52,436 nt of DNA from Acidimicrobiales bacterium (GCA_035294085.1 DATGLP010000010.1:1-52436); one strand, 5' to 3'; counted from the first letter of the stretch, positions 28,239-37,347 are shown. Made by a program: numbers and translations. The notes: generated from the letters alone by a model not told the origin.

Positions 28239-29132
28239 TCACGGCTCGAGGTCGAGGCCGATGTCGAGGATCGGCGCCGAGTGGGTGAGCGCCCCGACCG
28301 AGATGACGTCCGCGCCGGCGGCCGCGTACGCGGCGACGTTGTCGAGCGTGATGCCGCCCGACGCCTCGACGAGCACGCTGCCGGCGGCGGCGCGGGGGTG
28401 CGCGCGCACGATCCCGACGGCCTCGGCGACCTGCTCGGGGGTCATGTTGTCGCACAGCACGAGCGTGGCGCCGGCCTCGAGCGCCTCGACGACCTGGTCG
28501 AGGCGCTCGCACTCGACCTCGAGCATGCGCCCCGGCCAGCGCAGGCGGGCGAGGCGGACCGCCTCGGCGATGGACACGCCGCCGAGGTGGTTGTCCTTCA
28601 CGATGACCGCTTCGGACAGGCTCGCCCGATGGTTCGTGCCGCCCCCGGCGCGCACCGCCGCCTTCTCGAGCGCCCGCAGGCCGGGCGTCGTCTTGCGGGT
28701 GTCCCAGATGCGCACCGACGGGTTCGCGCGCCCGGCGCGCTCGACGAAGCGCCGGGTCAACGTGGCGACGCCGGACAGGTGGCAGAGGAAGTTGAGCGCC
28801 GTGCGCTCGGCGCCGAGCAGGGACCGCAAGGGGCCCTCGACCCGGGCGATGACGCCCCCCGCGCCCACCTCGTCGCCGTCGACGAGGCGCAGCTCGACGC
28901 GAAGCGCCGGGTCGACCTGGTCGAACGCCTCGACGACGCAGTCCGTGCCGGCCACGACGCCCGGCGCGCGCGCGACGAAGCAGGCGCGCCCGACCGAGTC
29001 GGCGGGGAGCAGCGCCGAGGTGAGGTCGCCGAGGGGCAGGAGGTCCTCGGCGAGGGCCAGGGCGACCGCCTGGCGCACGGCGAGCGCCGGCGGGCGCACG
29101 TCGAGCGGGGAGGCGTCGCGAGACCCGCTCAC
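28239..29132 (-). CDS. nadC: Nicotinate-nucleotide pyrophosphorylase (quinolinate phosphoribosyltransferase)
   Basis: Converts quinolinate and PRPP to nicotinate mononucleotide. 297 residues from a GTG overlapping the nadB stop. Family blocks: ALAEDLLPLGDLTSALL, RTALNFLCHLSGVATLTRRF, IWDTRKTTPGLRALEKAAVR (with the catalytic DTRKTTPG), VRAGGGTNHRASLSEAVIVK, KDNHL, VEVECERLDQ written here as LEVECERLDQVVEALEAGA, and EASGGITLDNVAAYAAAGAD. nadB is directly upstream; nadA, which makes quinolinate, is not present in the window. Confidence 0.96.
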   Translation of the reverse strand: MSGSRDASPLDVRPPALAVRQAVALALAEDLLPLGDLTSALLPADSVGRACFVARAPGVVAGTDCVVEAFDQVDPALRVELRLVDGDEVGAGGVIARVEGPLRSLLGAERTALNFLCHLSGVATLTRRFVERAGRANPSVRIWDTRKTTPGLRALEKAAVRAGGGTNHRASLSEAVIVKDNHLGGVSIAEAVRLARLRWPGRMLEVECERLDQVVEALEAGATLVLCDNMTPEQVAEAVGIVRAHPRAAAGSVLVEASGGITLDNVAAYAAAGADVISVGALTHSAPILDIGLDLEP

Positions 29133-30745
29133 GAGGCGAGCCCCCCGACGCCGGGCAGCCGCCCCGCGGCGGCGAGCCGCCCGTGCACGAGGCGCAGACG
29201 GAAGCGCGGATCGTCGCGTTCGGGGAAGTCTCGCCGCGTGTGCGACCCTCGGGTCTCCTCGCGCGCCAGGGCGGCAGCCGCGACGGCCGCGGCCACGGTG
29301 AGGAGGTTCGCGAGCTCGGCCCCGGCGACGCCGCCACCCACGCCGCCGGCCCCGAGGTCGGCGATGCGCCGGGCGAGGAGCTCGAGCCCCTCGCGCCAGC
29401 GCACGACGCCGGCGAGCTCGCCCATCGAGCGGGCGAGCGCCCGGCGCGCCCCAGCCGGCGACCGCCGGCGGCGCGCCGGCGCGCCCGGCGCCACGGTGGC
29501 GACCGGCGGGAGCTGCCGCCCCGGGACGCCCGCGGGCGCGCCCGACAGGGCGCCGAGGGCCCCGCTCGCGCTCGGGCCGGCGCCGGCGAGGGCCGCCTCG
29601 GCGGCACGTGCCCCGAAGACGAGCCCCTCGAGCAGGGAGTTCGAGGCCAGCCGGTTGGCGCCGTGGACCCCGGTGCACGCCACCTCGCCCGCCGCGTACA
29701 GGCCGGGGAGTGCGCTCGCGCCGGCGAGGTCGGTGAGCACCCCGCCGCACAGGTAGTGGGCCGCTGGCGCGACGGGGACCGGCTCGCGCGCCGGGTCGAG
29801 GCCGGCACCTGCGAGCACGCGAGCGAGAGAGGCGAAGCGCTCGGCGAAGCCCGCCACCGGCCGCACGTCGAGGTAGACGTGGGCGGACCTCTCCTCCGCC
29901 ATGCGGGCGGCGATCGCCCGGCACACGACGTCGCGCGGTGCCAGCTCGTCGACGAAGCGCTCGCCGTCGGCACCGACGAGCAGCGCCCCCTGCCCCCGCA
30001 GCGCCTCGCTGAGCAGCGGGCGCGGCGCGATCGGGACGGCGAGCGCCGTCGGGTGGAACTGGACGAACTCCACGTCGGCGACCGGCACGCCGGCGCGAAG
30101 CGCCATCGCGACGCCGTCGCCGGTCGCTCCGGGCGGGTTCGTGGTCACGTCGAAGAGCTGGCCCGCGCCGCCAGAGGCGAGCACGACCGAGTCGGCGAGC
30201 GCCTCGAGGGCCGAGCCCGCGGGGTCGAGCGCCAGGACCCCGGCGCAGCGCCCGCCCTCCACGAGCAGGTCGAGGGCGAAGGTCCGCTCGAGGAGCTCGA
30301 CGGGGCTCGAGCGCAGCGCGCCGACGAGGGCGCGCTCGACCTCGGCGCCGGTGGCGGCTCCCCCGGCGTGCACGACCCGGCGCCTCGAGTGGCCGCCCTC
30401 GAGCGAGCGCTCGAGCGAGCCGCCCGCGCCCCGGTCGAGCACCGCCCCGAGCGCGACGAGCTCCTCGACCCGTCGCGGGCCCTCGCTCGCGAGGACGCGC
30501 GCGGCGTCCTCGTCGCACAGGCCGGCCCCGGCGGCCACGGTGTCCGCGAGGTGCAGCTCGGCGGAGTCGTCCTCGCCGAGGGCGGCAGCGATGCCACCCT
30601 GGGCCCACTCGGTCGTCGACGTCCCGAGGGAGCCCTTCGTCAGGAGCCCGACGCGCCGCCCGCCCTCGGCGAGCTTGAGCGCCGCGAAGCACCCGGCGAC
30701 GCCGCCGCCGACGACGACGGCGTCGAAGCGTCGGCGCCCGGCCAT
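29129..30745 (-). CDS. nadB: L-aspartate oxidase
   Basis: FAD enzyme that oxidises L-aspartate to iminoaspartate, the first step of de novo NAD synthesis. ATG at 30745 (538 residues): starting here puts the dinucleotide-binding FDAVVVGGGVAGCFAALKLA at the N-terminus; longer frames do not match the family. Other blocks are TKGSLGTSTTEWAQGGIAAA, the FVQFHPTAL motif, RFVDELAPRDVVCRAI, and the Arg/His active-site stretch AHYLCGGVLTDL and GVHGANRLASNSLLEGLVFG. A helical C-terminal domain ends at VGGLAS. The ATG shares one base with the panC stop (TGATG), so the panC-nadB-nadC genes are translationally coupled. Confidence 0.95.
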   Translation of the reverse strand: MAGRRRFDAVVVGGGVAGCFAALKLAEGGRRVGLLTKGSLGTSTTEWAQGGIAAALGEDDSAELHLADTVAAGAGLCDEDAARVLASEGPRRVEELVALGAVLDRGAGGSLERSLEGGHSRRRVVHAGGAATGAEVERALVGALRSSPVELLERTFALDLLVEGGRCAGVLALDPAGSALEALADSVVLASGGAGQLFDVTTNPPGATGDGVAMALRAGVPVADVEFVQFHPTALAVPIAPRPLLSEALRGQGALLVGADGERFVDELAPRDVVCRAIAARMAEERSAHVYLDVRPVAGFAERFASLARVLAGAGLDPAREPVPVAPAAHYLCGGVLTDLAGASALPGLYAAGEVACTGVHGANRLASNSLLEGLVFGARAAEAALAGAGPSASGALGALSGAPAGVPGRQLPPVATVAPGAPARRRRSPAGARRALARSMGELAGVVRWREGLELLARRIADLGAGGVGGGVAGAELANLLTVAAAVAAAALAREETRGSHTRRDFPERDDPRFRLRLVHGRLAAAGRLPGVGGLAS

Positions 30746-31596
30746 CAGCAGGCCACCCCCAGGTTGTCGATGAGCCTCGTCGACCCGACCCTCGCCGCCA
30801 CGAGGAGGCGCACCCGCCCCTCGAGGGTGTCGACCTCCTCGAGGTCGGCCTCGAGCCGGGCCGCGGCGTACTCGAGCCGGGCGAGCGGCTCGGCGCCCAC
30901 CACCGCCGCCATGGCCGCCTCGAGCTCGCACCGGCGTCGCTCGCCGGCTTCTGCCGCCGCCGCGCCCGCCTGGAGCGCCCGGTACAGCACCGGCGCGGCG
31001 CGGCGCTCCGCGGGCGACAGCCGGACGTTCCGGCTCGACAGCGCGAGCCCGTCGGGCTCGCGCACGGTCGGGCAGCCGACGACCTCGACGGGCAGGGAGA
31101 GGTCGAGCGCCATCCGCCGCACGACGACGAGCTGCTGGTAGTCCTTCTCGCCGAAGTACGCACGCGTCGGCGCGACGAGGGCGAAGAGCTTCGCGACGAC
31201 CGTCGCCACGCCCCGCAGGTGCCCGGGGCGTGCGGCGCCTTCGAGCACGTCGCCGAGCGGGCCCGGGTCCACGCTGACCTGGGGAGGGCAGCCGCCCGGG
31301 TACAGCTCGTCGACGCTCGGGGCGAAGCAGATGGTGGCGCCCGCTCCGGCCGCCTTGGCGACGTCGCCGTCCAGGTCGACCGGGTAGCGCGCCAGGTCGT
31401 CGGGGTCGTCGAACTGGAGGGGGTTGACGAAGATCGAGCAGACGACGACCTCCTGCTGCGCGCGCGCCGCCGCGACGAGCGCGAGGTGCCCGGCGTGGAG
31501 CGCGCCCATCGTCGGCACGAGGCCCACCCCCTGGTCGCGCGGCGCGGCCCCGAGGAGGCGGCTGAGCTCGCGGCGGGTCCGTACCAGCTCGGCCAC
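30745..31596 (-). CDS. panC: Pantothenate synthetase
   Basis: Joins pantoate and beta-alanine with ATP via a pantoyl-adenylate. 283 residues. It has the nucleotide-binding VGLVPTMGALHAGHLALVAA (HxGH), VVVCSIFVNPLQFDDPDDLA, RPGHLRGVATVVAKLF, YFGEKDYQQLVVVRRM, the KMSK-like GLALSSRNVRLSP, and the C-terminal TRLIDNLGV. It is immediately upstream of nadB. The gap to folK is 57 bp with no gene in it. panB and panD are not in the window. Confidence 0.96.
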   Translation of the reverse strand: MAELVRTRRELSRLLGAAPRDQGVGLVPTMGALHAGHLALVAAARAQQEVVVCSIFVNPLQFDDPDDLARYPVDLDGDVAKAAGAGATICFAPSVDELYPGGCPPQVSVDPGPLGDVLEGAARPGHLRGVATVVAKLFALVAPTRAYFGEKDYQQLVVVRRMALDLSLPVEVVGCPTVREPDGLALSSRNVRLSPAERRAAPVLYRALQAGAAAAEAGERRRCELEAAMAAVVGAEPLARLEYAAARLEADLEEVDTLEGRVRLLVAARVGSTRLIDNLGVAC

Positions 31597-31653
31597 GACC
31601 GCCTCAGGCGTCGGCGAGCCAGGCGCCCCGCAGCGGCACCCGTCGCGCGCTCG

Positions 31654-32193
31654 TCATCGCCTCGCTCCCTCGGACCGCTCGCCGTCTGTGCCCTCCGCCG
31701 GAGGGTCCGGGGAGGATAGCAAGTCGCCGAGGCACACCGCCGCGGCCGCGACGGCGGCGGTGCCGCCCAGCCGGTCGCGCCAGCCGGCGGGCACGAGGTC
31801 GGGGTCCAGGTCCTCGAGCGGCGCGAGGACGAAGGCGCGCTCGTACATCCGCGGGTGCGGCAGCGTGAGCGCCGGGTCGTCGCTCGTCACCCCCTCGACG
31901 AGCAGGACGTCCACGTCGAGGGTGCGGGGACCGAAGCGCTCGGCGCGCACCCGGCCCGCCGCCGCCTCGAGGCGCTGGCCGAAGGCGAGGAGCTCGGCCG
32001 GCGACAGGGCCGCCTCGAGGCGGACGACGCAGTTGAGGTAGGGCGGCTGGCCGGGCGGTCCGCCCACCGGCGCCGTCTCGTAGACGGGCGAGACGGCGAG
32101 ACGCGCATCGAGGGTCCGGAGGGCGTCCACCGCCCGGGCGAGCTCGCCGAGGCGATCGGACAGGTTCGAGCCGAGGCCGAGCCAGGCGCGCAC
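31654..32193 (-). CDS. folK: 6-hydroxymethyl-7,8-dihydropterin pyrophosphokinase (HPPK)
   Basis: Transfers pyrophosphate from ATP to 6-hydroxymethyl-dihydropterin, the substrate of FolP. 179 residues. Signatures: AWLGLGSNLSDRLGELARAV, VYETAPVGGPPGQPPYLNCV, the ATP/metal motif RFGPRTLDVDVLLVEG, and LPHPRMYERAFVLAPLEDL. It lies 1 bp after folB and ends the folate gene group before panC. The C-terminal 30 residues are a variable polar tail. Confidence 0.95.
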   Translation of the reverse strand: MRAWLGLGSNLSDRLGELARAVDALRTLDARLAVSPVYETAPVGGPPGQPPYLNCVVRLEAALSPAELLAFGQRLEAAAGRVRAERFGPRTLDVDVLLVEGVTSDDPALTLPHPRMYERAFVLAPLEDLDPDLVPAGWRDRLGGTAAVAAAAVCLGDLLSSPDPPAEGTDGERSEGARR

Positions 32194-32194
32194 G

Positions 32195-32578
32195 CTAGCG
32201 CGCCCCCCCGTCGGCCTCGCGCCGGCGCGTGATGCGCACCCCGACGCTCGCGAGGTCGGCCGCGAGGGGCGGACGGAGCTTGCGCAGTGCGACCGTGACC
32301 GCGCCGACGCGCCCGTCGGCGAGGAGGGCGCCGGCGACGGCCTCGGCGAGCGCCTCGAGGAGGTGGAAGCGCGTCCTCTCGACGACCTCGCGCGCCCGAT
32401 CGACGAGCTGGCCGTAGTCGACGGCGCGAGCCAGCTCGTCGCTCGCCGCGGCCGGCGAGAGGTCCGCCTCGACGACGAGGTCGAGCTCGAAGGGCTGCGG
32501 CCGGTCCTGCTCGCCGGGCAGCGCGCCGTGGGTGCCGAGGAGGCGCAGCCCGAGGATCTCGATGGCGTCGCCGCTCAC
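32195..32578 (-). CDS. folB: Dihydroneopterin aldolase
   Basis: Cleaves 7,8-dihydroneopterin to 6-hydroxymethyl-dihydropterin and glycolaldehyde. 127 residues from a GTG overlapping the stop of the phosphatase-like gene (4 bp). It has IEILGLRLLGTHGALPGEQD (the usual LGxHGxxPxE), VDYGQLVDRAREVVERTRFH, LLEALAEAVAGALL with the family's LLE...LA block, and VTVALRKLRPPLAADLASVG carrying the catalytic lysine region. The longer open frame upstream is the antisense-free overlap with the previous gene and is not part of it. Confidence 0.93.
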   Translation of the reverse strand: MSGDAIEILGLRLLGTHGALPGEQDRPQPFELDLVVEADLSPAAASDELARAVDYGQLVDRAREVVERTRFHLLEALAEAVAGALLADGRVGAVTVALRKLRPPLAADLASVGVRITRRREADGGAR

Positions 32579-33216
32579 CGGCCGTCGTGCCCCTGACGAG
32601 CGCGTTCCCGCCCACCAGCGCTGCGCGCGCTGCGGCGCTCCGGCCCCTCGGCGTGCCCGCCGAGCTCGGCGAGCACGCCGGGCGCGCGGGGCGCGTCCGC
32701 GGCGCGCGCCGCGGGGGGCGGGGCGAGGTCGGTGGCGAGCGCGGCGATCGCTCGGCCCGGCGAGCCGAGCTGGCGGCGCGTGAGCTGCTCCACCGCGGAG
32801 ATCGCCTGGGGTGGCTCCGGCAGCAGGCGAGCCCAGCACAGGAAGCCGGCGGCGACGCCAGCGACGCGGTCGCCGAGCTCCTCCTCGTGGAGGAGCACGA
32901 CCTCCCCGGAGCGCAGCCAGGCGTAGAGGGCCGGGTAGAGGGCGCTGACGACCTCGAGCGGGTCGTCGCGCACCCCGAAGGGGAAGTGGGCCGCGGCAAT
33001 GCCGGCCTGCTCGTAGGCGTGGAGGTTGTGGGTCGAGGCGAGGAGGGAGACGATGCGCGTGAACCCCTGGGCCCGGATCCACAGCAGCTCCTCCCGACGC
33101 CGGACCGGCCGGTGGTGCGGGGCGTAGCCGCCGGGGCGCTCGCACAGCGCGAGGCGGTCCTTGATGACCCAGGCGAAGTTGCGGGGGACGATCCCCGCTG
33201 CCCAGCGGCCCTTCAC
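32575..33216 (-). CDS. Dual-specificity phosphatase-like protein lacking the catalytic cysteine
   Basis: 213 residues from a GTG that overlaps folP by 4 bp; its own stop overlaps folB by 4 bp. It is therefore embedded and coupled in the folate operon. The N-terminal RNFAWVIKDRLALCERPGG matches the start of DSP-type tyrosine phosphatases, and GFTRIVSLLASTHNLHAYEQ and AAHFPFGVRDDP resemble the strand and acid-loop regions. At the P-loop the sequence is HEEELGDRVAG (His110 to Arg117). The HCx5R signature is thus kept in spacing and arginine, but the nucleophilic Cys is Glu111. Catalysis by the classical mechanism is not possible; a binding or regulatory role is inferred. The C-terminal 80 residues are Ala/Arg-rich and probably disordered. 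Confidence 0.75.
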   Translation of the reverse strand: MKGRWAAGIVPRNFAWVIKDRLALCERPGGYAPHHRPVRRREELLWIRAQGFTRIVSLLASTHNLHAYEQAGIAAAHFPFGVRDDPLEVVSALYPALYAWLRSGEVVLLHEEELGDRVAGVAAGFLCWARLLPEPPQAISAVEQLTRRQLGSPGRAIAALATDLAPPPAARAADAPRAPGVLAELGGHAEGPERRSARSAGGRERARQGHDGR

Positions 33217-34022
33217 CGCCGTGCAGCACCCAGCCGACGCGCCGCCCGACCGACGAGGCGCGCGGCGTGCACCGTCGGGGCGACGTCGTGCACGCGGACC
33301 ATGGCCACGCCGGCCGCCATCGCCCACACCGCCGAGGCGAGCGAGCCCTCGAAGCGCTCCGCAGGTGGCAGCGGCGCAGCCCCAGGAGGCGCGAGGACGC
33401 GGCCGATGAACGACTTGCGGCTCGTGCCGACGAGGACGGGCTCGCCGGCGGCGACGAGCTCGGGCAGGGCGCCCAGCAGGGCGAGGTTGTGCTCGAGCGT
33501 CTTGCCGAAGCCGATGCCCGGATCGACGTAGACCTCCTCGACGCCCGCCGCGCGCGCCGCGGCGGCCCCGGCGCGCAAGGCGCCGTGCACCTCGCGGACG
33601 ACGTCCTCGTAGCGCGGGTCGTCCTGCATCGTCTTCGGCGTGCCCTGCATGTGCATGACGACGAGGCCGACGCCCGCGGCGGCGGCGACGGAGGCCAGGC
33701 TGGCGGAGACGTCGTTCACGAGGGTGGCGCCCGCGTCGACCGCCGCGGCCGCGACGGACGGCTTCATCGTGTCGATCGACACCCGTGCGAGCTTGGCCAA
33801 CGCCGCGACGACGGGCAGGACGCGCCGCAGCTCCTCGGCCTCGTCGACCGGATCGGCCCCTGGCCGGGTCGACTCGCCTCCCACGTCGATGACGTCGGCG
33901 CCCTCCGCCACCATCTGTCGACCGCGTGCGATCGCAGCGTCGCGGTCGAAGTAGCGACCGCCGTCGAAGAACGAGTCGGGCGTCACGTTCAGCACGCCCA
34001 TCACGAGGGGCCGCGCCTGCAC
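33213..34022 (-). CDS. folP: Dihydropteroate synthase
   Basis: Condenses dihydropterin pyrophosphate with p-aminobenzoate; target of sulfonamides. 269 residues, GTG start. It shows VMGVLNVTPDSFFDGGRYFD, ADVIDVGGESTRPGADPVDE, VSIDTMKPSVAAAAVDAGAT, LVNDVSA, LVVMHMQGTPKTMQ, VYVDPGIGFGKTLEHNLALL, LVGTSRKSFIGRVL and the C-terminal RVHDV, all in the usual TIM-barrel order. A 48-bp gap with its own -10 box separates it from folE. Confidence 0.97.
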   Translation of the reverse strand: MQARPLVMGVLNVTPDSFFDGGRYFDRDAAIARGRQMVAEGADVIDVGGESTRPGADPVDEAEELRRVLPVVAALAKLARVSIDTMKPSVAAAAVDAGATLVNDVSASLASVAAAAGVGLVVMHMQGTPKTMQDDPRYEDVVREVHGALRAGAAAARAAGVEEVYVDPGIGFGKTLEHNLALLGALPELVAAGEPVLVGTSRKSFIGRVLAPPGAAPLPPAERFEGSLASAVWAMAAGVAMVRVHDVAPTVHAARLVGRAARRLGAARR

Positions 34023-34028
34023 GGGGCC

Positions 34029-34034
34029 AGCCTA
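34029..34034 (-). promoter_or_regulatory. -10 box (TAGGCT) of folP
   Basis: On the minus strand TAGGCT ends 6 nt before the folP GTG, inside the folE-folP gap. It may give the folP-to-folK genes a promoter separate from hpt-folE. Confidence 0.5.
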
Positions 34035-34070
34035 GGGCGCAGGCGGTCCTGCGCCGCGGGCGGAGCGATC

Positions 34071-34667
34071 CTAGCGGTCGCCGCGCACGAAGGCCATCGC
34101 CTCGGCTCGCGTCGCCACGTCGGTGCGGAACAGCCCGCGCACCGCGGACGTGATGGTCAGCGCGCCGGGCTTGCGCACGCCGCGCATCGTCATGCACAGG
34201 TGCTCCGCCTCGAGGACGACGAGCGTGCCGCGCGGCTCGAGCGCCGCGTCGAGGGAGTCGGCGATCTGCGTCGTGAGGCGCTCTTGCACCTGGAGGCGCC
34301 GGGCGTAGGCGTCGACGAGCCGGGCGATCTTCGACAGGCCGGTGATGCGGCCGTCGTCGCTCGGGATGTAGGCCACGTGGGCCTTGCCGATGAAGGGGAT
34401 GAGGTGGTGCTCGCACAGCGAGGCGAAGGGGATGTCCCGCACCATCACCATCTCGTCGTGCTCGGCGGCGAAGGTGACCTCGAGGTGGCGCGCCGGGTCC
34501 TCGAACTGCCCGGAGAGCAGCTCGCGGTACATCGAGGCGACCCGCTCGGGCGTGGCGACGAGCCCCTCGCGCTCGGGGTCCTCGCCGAGCGCGCCGAGCA
34601 GCTCGCGCACCGCGGCCGCGGCCTGCTTCGCGTCGAAGGCGCCGTCGTCGCTCGCGAACGCCGTCAC
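34071..34667 (-). CDS. folE: GTP cyclohydrolase I
   Basis: Opens GTP to 7,8-dihydroneopterin triphosphate, the first folate step. 198 residues from a GTG overlapping the hpt stop by 4 bp. It has [20 protein letters not shown], the zinc-binding [40 protein letters not shown], and [17 protein letters not shown] with the second zinc cysteine. The zinc ligands Cys, His and Cys are all present, so this is the zinc-dependent type IA enzyme. A longer frame upstream belongs to hpt in another frame. Confidence 0.97.
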   Translation of the reverse strand: MTAFASDDGAFDAKQAAAAVRELLGALGEDPEREGLVATPERVASMYRELLSGQFEDPARHLEVTFAAEHDEMVMVRDIPFASLCEHHLIPFIGKAHVAYIPSDDGRITGLSKIARLVDAYARRLQVQERLTTQIADSLDAALEPRGTLVVLEAEHLCMTMRGVRKPGALTITSAVRGLFRTDVATRAEAMAFVRGDR

Positions 34668-35221
34668 GCCCGCCTCGGCTCCTCGACGACCCGGATGTCG
34701 GTCAGGTTGCGGTAGCGCTCGGCGACGTCGAGGCCGTAGCCGACGACGAAGGCGGGGGGGATCTCGAACCCGACGTAGGCGAGGTCGAGCCGGGCGCGCT
34801 GCTGGCCCTTCTTCACGAGGAGCGCGCAGATCTCGAGGCTGGCGGGCGAGCGCGCCAGCAGACCCTTCCGCAGGTACGACAGGGTGAGGCCGCTGTCGAC
34901 GATGTCCTCGACAACGAGGACGTGCCGACCGGTCAGGTCGGTGTCGAGGTCCTTCACGATGCGCACGATGCCGCTCGTCTTCGTCGCCGTGCCGTACGAG
35001 GACACCGCCATGAAGTCGACCTCGACGGGCAGGCGGATGGCTCGAGCGAGGTCCGCCATGAAGACGAAGGCGCCCTTCAGCACGCCGACGAGGAGCGGTG
35101 GCCGCCCGGCGTAGTCGCGGGTGATCTCGGCCCCGAGGGCGTCGACTCGGCGTCGCAGCGTCACCTCGTCGATGAGCACCTCGGCCGCCGCCGGCAGCGC
35201 AGCCACCTCGACCCCGCGCAC
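34664..35221 (-). CDS. hpt: Hypoxanthine phosphoribosyltransferase
   Basis: Salvages hypoxanthine and guanine with PRPP to IMP and GMP. 185 residues, GTG start. It shows [40 protein letters not shown], the PRPP-binding [20 protein letters not shown], and [16 protein letters not shown]. In many actinobacteria hpt follows tilS and precedes ftsH; here the tilS-hpt pairing holds (90-bp gap), but folE replaces ftsH downstream. The hpt-folE coupling puts GTP supply beside GTP use in folate synthesis. Confidence 0.95.
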   Translation of the reverse strand: MRGVEVAALPAAAEVLIDEVTLRRRVDALGAEITRDYAGRPPLLVGVLKGAFVFMADLARAIRLPVEVDFMAVSSYGTATKTSGIVRIVKDLDTDLTGRHVLVVEDIVDSGLTLSYLRKGLLARSPASLEICALLVKKGQQRARLDLAYVGFEIPPAFVVGYGLDVAERYRNLTDIRVVEEPRRA

Positions 35222-35227
35222 GTGGCG

Positions 35228-35233
35228 ACCTTA
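35228..35233 (-). promoter_or_regulatory. -10 box (TAAGGT) of hpt
   Basis: Minus-strand TAAGGT ends 6 nt before the hpt GTG; no ribosome site is present, predicting a leaderless transcript. Confidence 0.5.
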
Positions 35234-35311
35234 CCTTCGCACCGCACGGCGTGCCGTCCCGCCGAGGCGCGAGCGAGGGGTCCCCGCCGGCGACGGCGCG
35301 CCGGGCGCGGC

Positions 35312-36205
35312 TCAGTGCTCGGCGGCAGCTCGGTGCTCGGCGACGAGGCGCCCGGCGCGCCGCACGACGCGCCAGCCTCCCGGGAGCTCGCAGGCGCGCA
35401 CCTCGCCGCGCGCGACGGCGAGGACGCGCTCGACCGCCGCCGCACTCGGTGGGTGCCCGCCGGGCAGCCGCCCCCGCAGCCAACGCCGCAGCGCCCGGCG
35501 CGCGAGCGGCAGCGGCGCGGCGCGCAGCGCCGCGGTGCTCGTCGGGTCGACCGCCTCGGCGAGCCGGTCGAGGAGCGCGGCGTCCTCGGCGAGCAGCTCC
35601 GCCTCTCGCGCCAGCAGGCCGGCGACGTCGCGCCCGGCGATCTCGTCGGCGAGCGGGAGGAGCTCACGGCGCACCCGGTTGCGCCGGAAGGCACCGTCCT
35701 CGTTCGAGGGGTCGTGCACCGTCTCGAGGCCGAGGGAGGCCACGAGCCGTGCCGTCTCGTGCCGACGCAGCCCGAGGATCGGGTGGCGCCACCCCCGCCG
35801 CATCCCGGCGAGCCCGTCGAGGCCGGAGCCCCGCAGCAGGTTGAGCAGGACGGTCTCGGCCTGATCGTCGGCCGTGTGCCCGGTCGCTACCCCGTCGGGG
35901 AGCGCGGCGAGCCGCAGCGCGCGCGCTCGCGCCTCGAGGTTCGGGCCTGGCGGGCACTCGACGCGCAGCGCGACGAAGCCGGCACCGAGGCGCGCCGCGG
36001 CGCGCGCCACGACCTCCGCCTCGAGCGCCGAGCCCGCTCGCAGGCCGTGGTCGACGTGGTACGCGGTCGCGTCGAGGCCCGCCGCGACGGCGAGCGCGAG
36101 CAGCGCGAGCGAGTCGGCACCGCCGGAGACGGCGCAGGCGATGGCTGCACCCCGGGGCGGGAAGTCGCAGCGGGGCAGCAGCTCGGCAGCGAGCGCCGAT
36201 CGCAC
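35312..36205 (-). CDS. tilS: tRNA(Ile)-lysidine synthase
   Basis: Converts C34 of tRNA-Ile2 to lysidine so that it reads AUA codons. 297 residues from GTG 36205, 11 bp after the zincin gene. The N-terminal PP-loop ATPase has [60 protein letters not shown] and [12 protein letters not shown]. Then come the specificity block [20 protein letters not shown] and a short C-terminal domain. The longer open frame upstream reads through the zincin gene and is not real. Confidence 0.95.
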   Translation of the reverse strand: MRSALAAELLPRCDFPPRGAAIACAVSGGADSLALLALAVAAGLDATAYHVDHGLRAGSALEAEVVARAAARLGAGFVALRVECPPGPNLEARARALRLAALPDGVATGHTADDQAETVLLNLLRGSGLDGLAGMRRGWRHPILGLRRHETARLVASLGLETVHDPSNEDGAFRRNRVRRELLPLADEIAGRDVAGLLAREAELLAEDAALLDRLAEAVDPTSTAALRAAPLPLARRALRRWLRGRLPGGHPPSAAAVERVLAVARGEVRACELPGGWRVVRRAGRLVAEHRAAAEH

Positions 36206-36216
36206 GCCCGCTCCGG

Positions 36217-37302
36217 CTAGGTCGCAGCGCGCGCCGTGCCGCCGACTCGCGCGACCCAGCGGCTCGGGTCGCGGATCTCGTCGAGGGTCGGCAGCATCTC
36301 CGGCCCGCTCCACACGAGCGCCAGGAGCTCGGCGCCGCCGGCCCGCTCGACGGCCTCGACGAACGCCTCGCCCTCCCGGTACTGACGGAGCTTGGCCTCG
36401 ATCCCCGCCACCTGCTGGAGGAGCCGCACGAGGCCGCTCGCGCTGGCGCGGCGCTCGGCGAGCACGTCGTGGAAGCGCCTCGCCGAGGGCACCGCAGCGG
36501 CCCCGGCGCGCGACATCACGACGTCGCTGTGCCCCTCGAGGAGCGTCATCAGCGCCTGCGCCTCCCGCAGCGTGGCGAGCTGCTCGGAGCTGGCGAGCAG
36601 CCCGGCCACGCCCGCCTCGGCGAGCGGGTTGCGCCCGGCCCGGATCTCCTGCGCAGCCCGCCACAGCGCCTCGAGGATCGCACGCCCGTCGGGGACGGCG
36701 AGCTCGGTGCCGCGCTCGACGAGGCCGAGGAAGTACGGGCGCAGCCAGTCGACGGCGGTGAACTGCGTCCGGTGGGTGACCTCGTGCAGGGCGATCCACA
36801 GGCGGAACTCGTCGGGGGGGAAGCCGTGGCGGTGCTCGAGGGCCGCGATGTTCGGCGCCACGTAGTACACGACGCCGCCGGCCTCGGACGCGAGGAGGTC
36901 GTACTGGCCGAGGACCCGAGTCGACATCCAGGTGAGGAGCAGGCCGATCTCGACGCCCGCAGCGGTCCTCGCGGCCGGGTTCAGCGCCCGGCGCGTCGCC
37001 GGTCGGCGCGCGAGGCGCGCACCGACCGGCCGCAGCAGCTGCCGGAAGGAGCCGACGTTGGCGGACACCCAGCCGGCGCGATCGGTGACCCGAGCCACGG
37101 CGGGGCCGGCGTTCGACACGAGGCCCGTCTCTGCCTCCACGAGTCGCTCGGCGCGCGCCGTGGCGTCCGCGAGGTCGCTCGCCAGGTCGGCCTGCACCCC
37201 CGCGCCCGGCGCGGCGAGCGCGCGCAGGGCCTGGGTGGCGACGCGCTCGGCGACGTCCCAGGCGACGAGATCGGGCCCCGACGGCGCAGCTCGACGTGGC
37301 AC
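36217..37302 (-). CDS. Zinc-dependent metalloprotease-like protein (DUF2342, zincin)
   Basis: 361 residues, GTG start. It belongs to an actinobacterial zincin family annotated as F420-associated or DUF2342 proteins. The zinc motif HEVTH is at residues 173-177 in ALHEVTHRTQFTAVDWLRPY, with a likely third ligand in LLEGHSDVVMSRAG. N-terminal landmarks are VAWDVAERVA and GVVYYVAPNIAALEHRHGFP. There is no signal peptide, so it is cytoplasmic. The family commonly sits directly upstream of tilS and hpt, as here. Physiological substrates are not known. Confidence 0.88.
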   Translation of the reverse strand: MPRRAAPSGPDLVAWDVAERVATQALRALAAPGAGVQADLASDLADATARAERLVEAETGLVSNAGPAVARVTDRAGWVSANVGSFRQLLRPVGARLARRPATRRALNPAARTAAGVEIGLLLTWMSTRVLGQYDLLASEAGGVVYYVAPNIAALEHRHGFPPDEFRLWIALHEVTHRTQFTAVDWLRPYFLGLVERGTELAVPDGRAILEALWRAAQEIRAGRNPLAEAGVAGLLASSEQLATLREAQALMTLLEGHSDVVMSRAGAAAVPSARRFHDVLAERRASASGLVRLLQQVAGIEAKLRQYREGEAFVEAVERAGGAELLALVWSGPEMLPTLDEIRDPSRWVARVGGTARAAT

Positions 37303-37308
37303 AGGGGC

Positions 37309-37314
37309 AGCCTA
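37309..37314 (-). promoter_or_regulatory. -10 box (TAGGCT) of the zincin-tilS genes
   Basis: Minus-strand TAGGCT ends 6 nt before the GTG of the zincin gene, in the 45-bp gap after the anti-sigma gene. Confidence 0.5.
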
Positions 37315-37347
37315 CGGCGACAGGGCTGGCGACGGGTCCTCGCCGGC

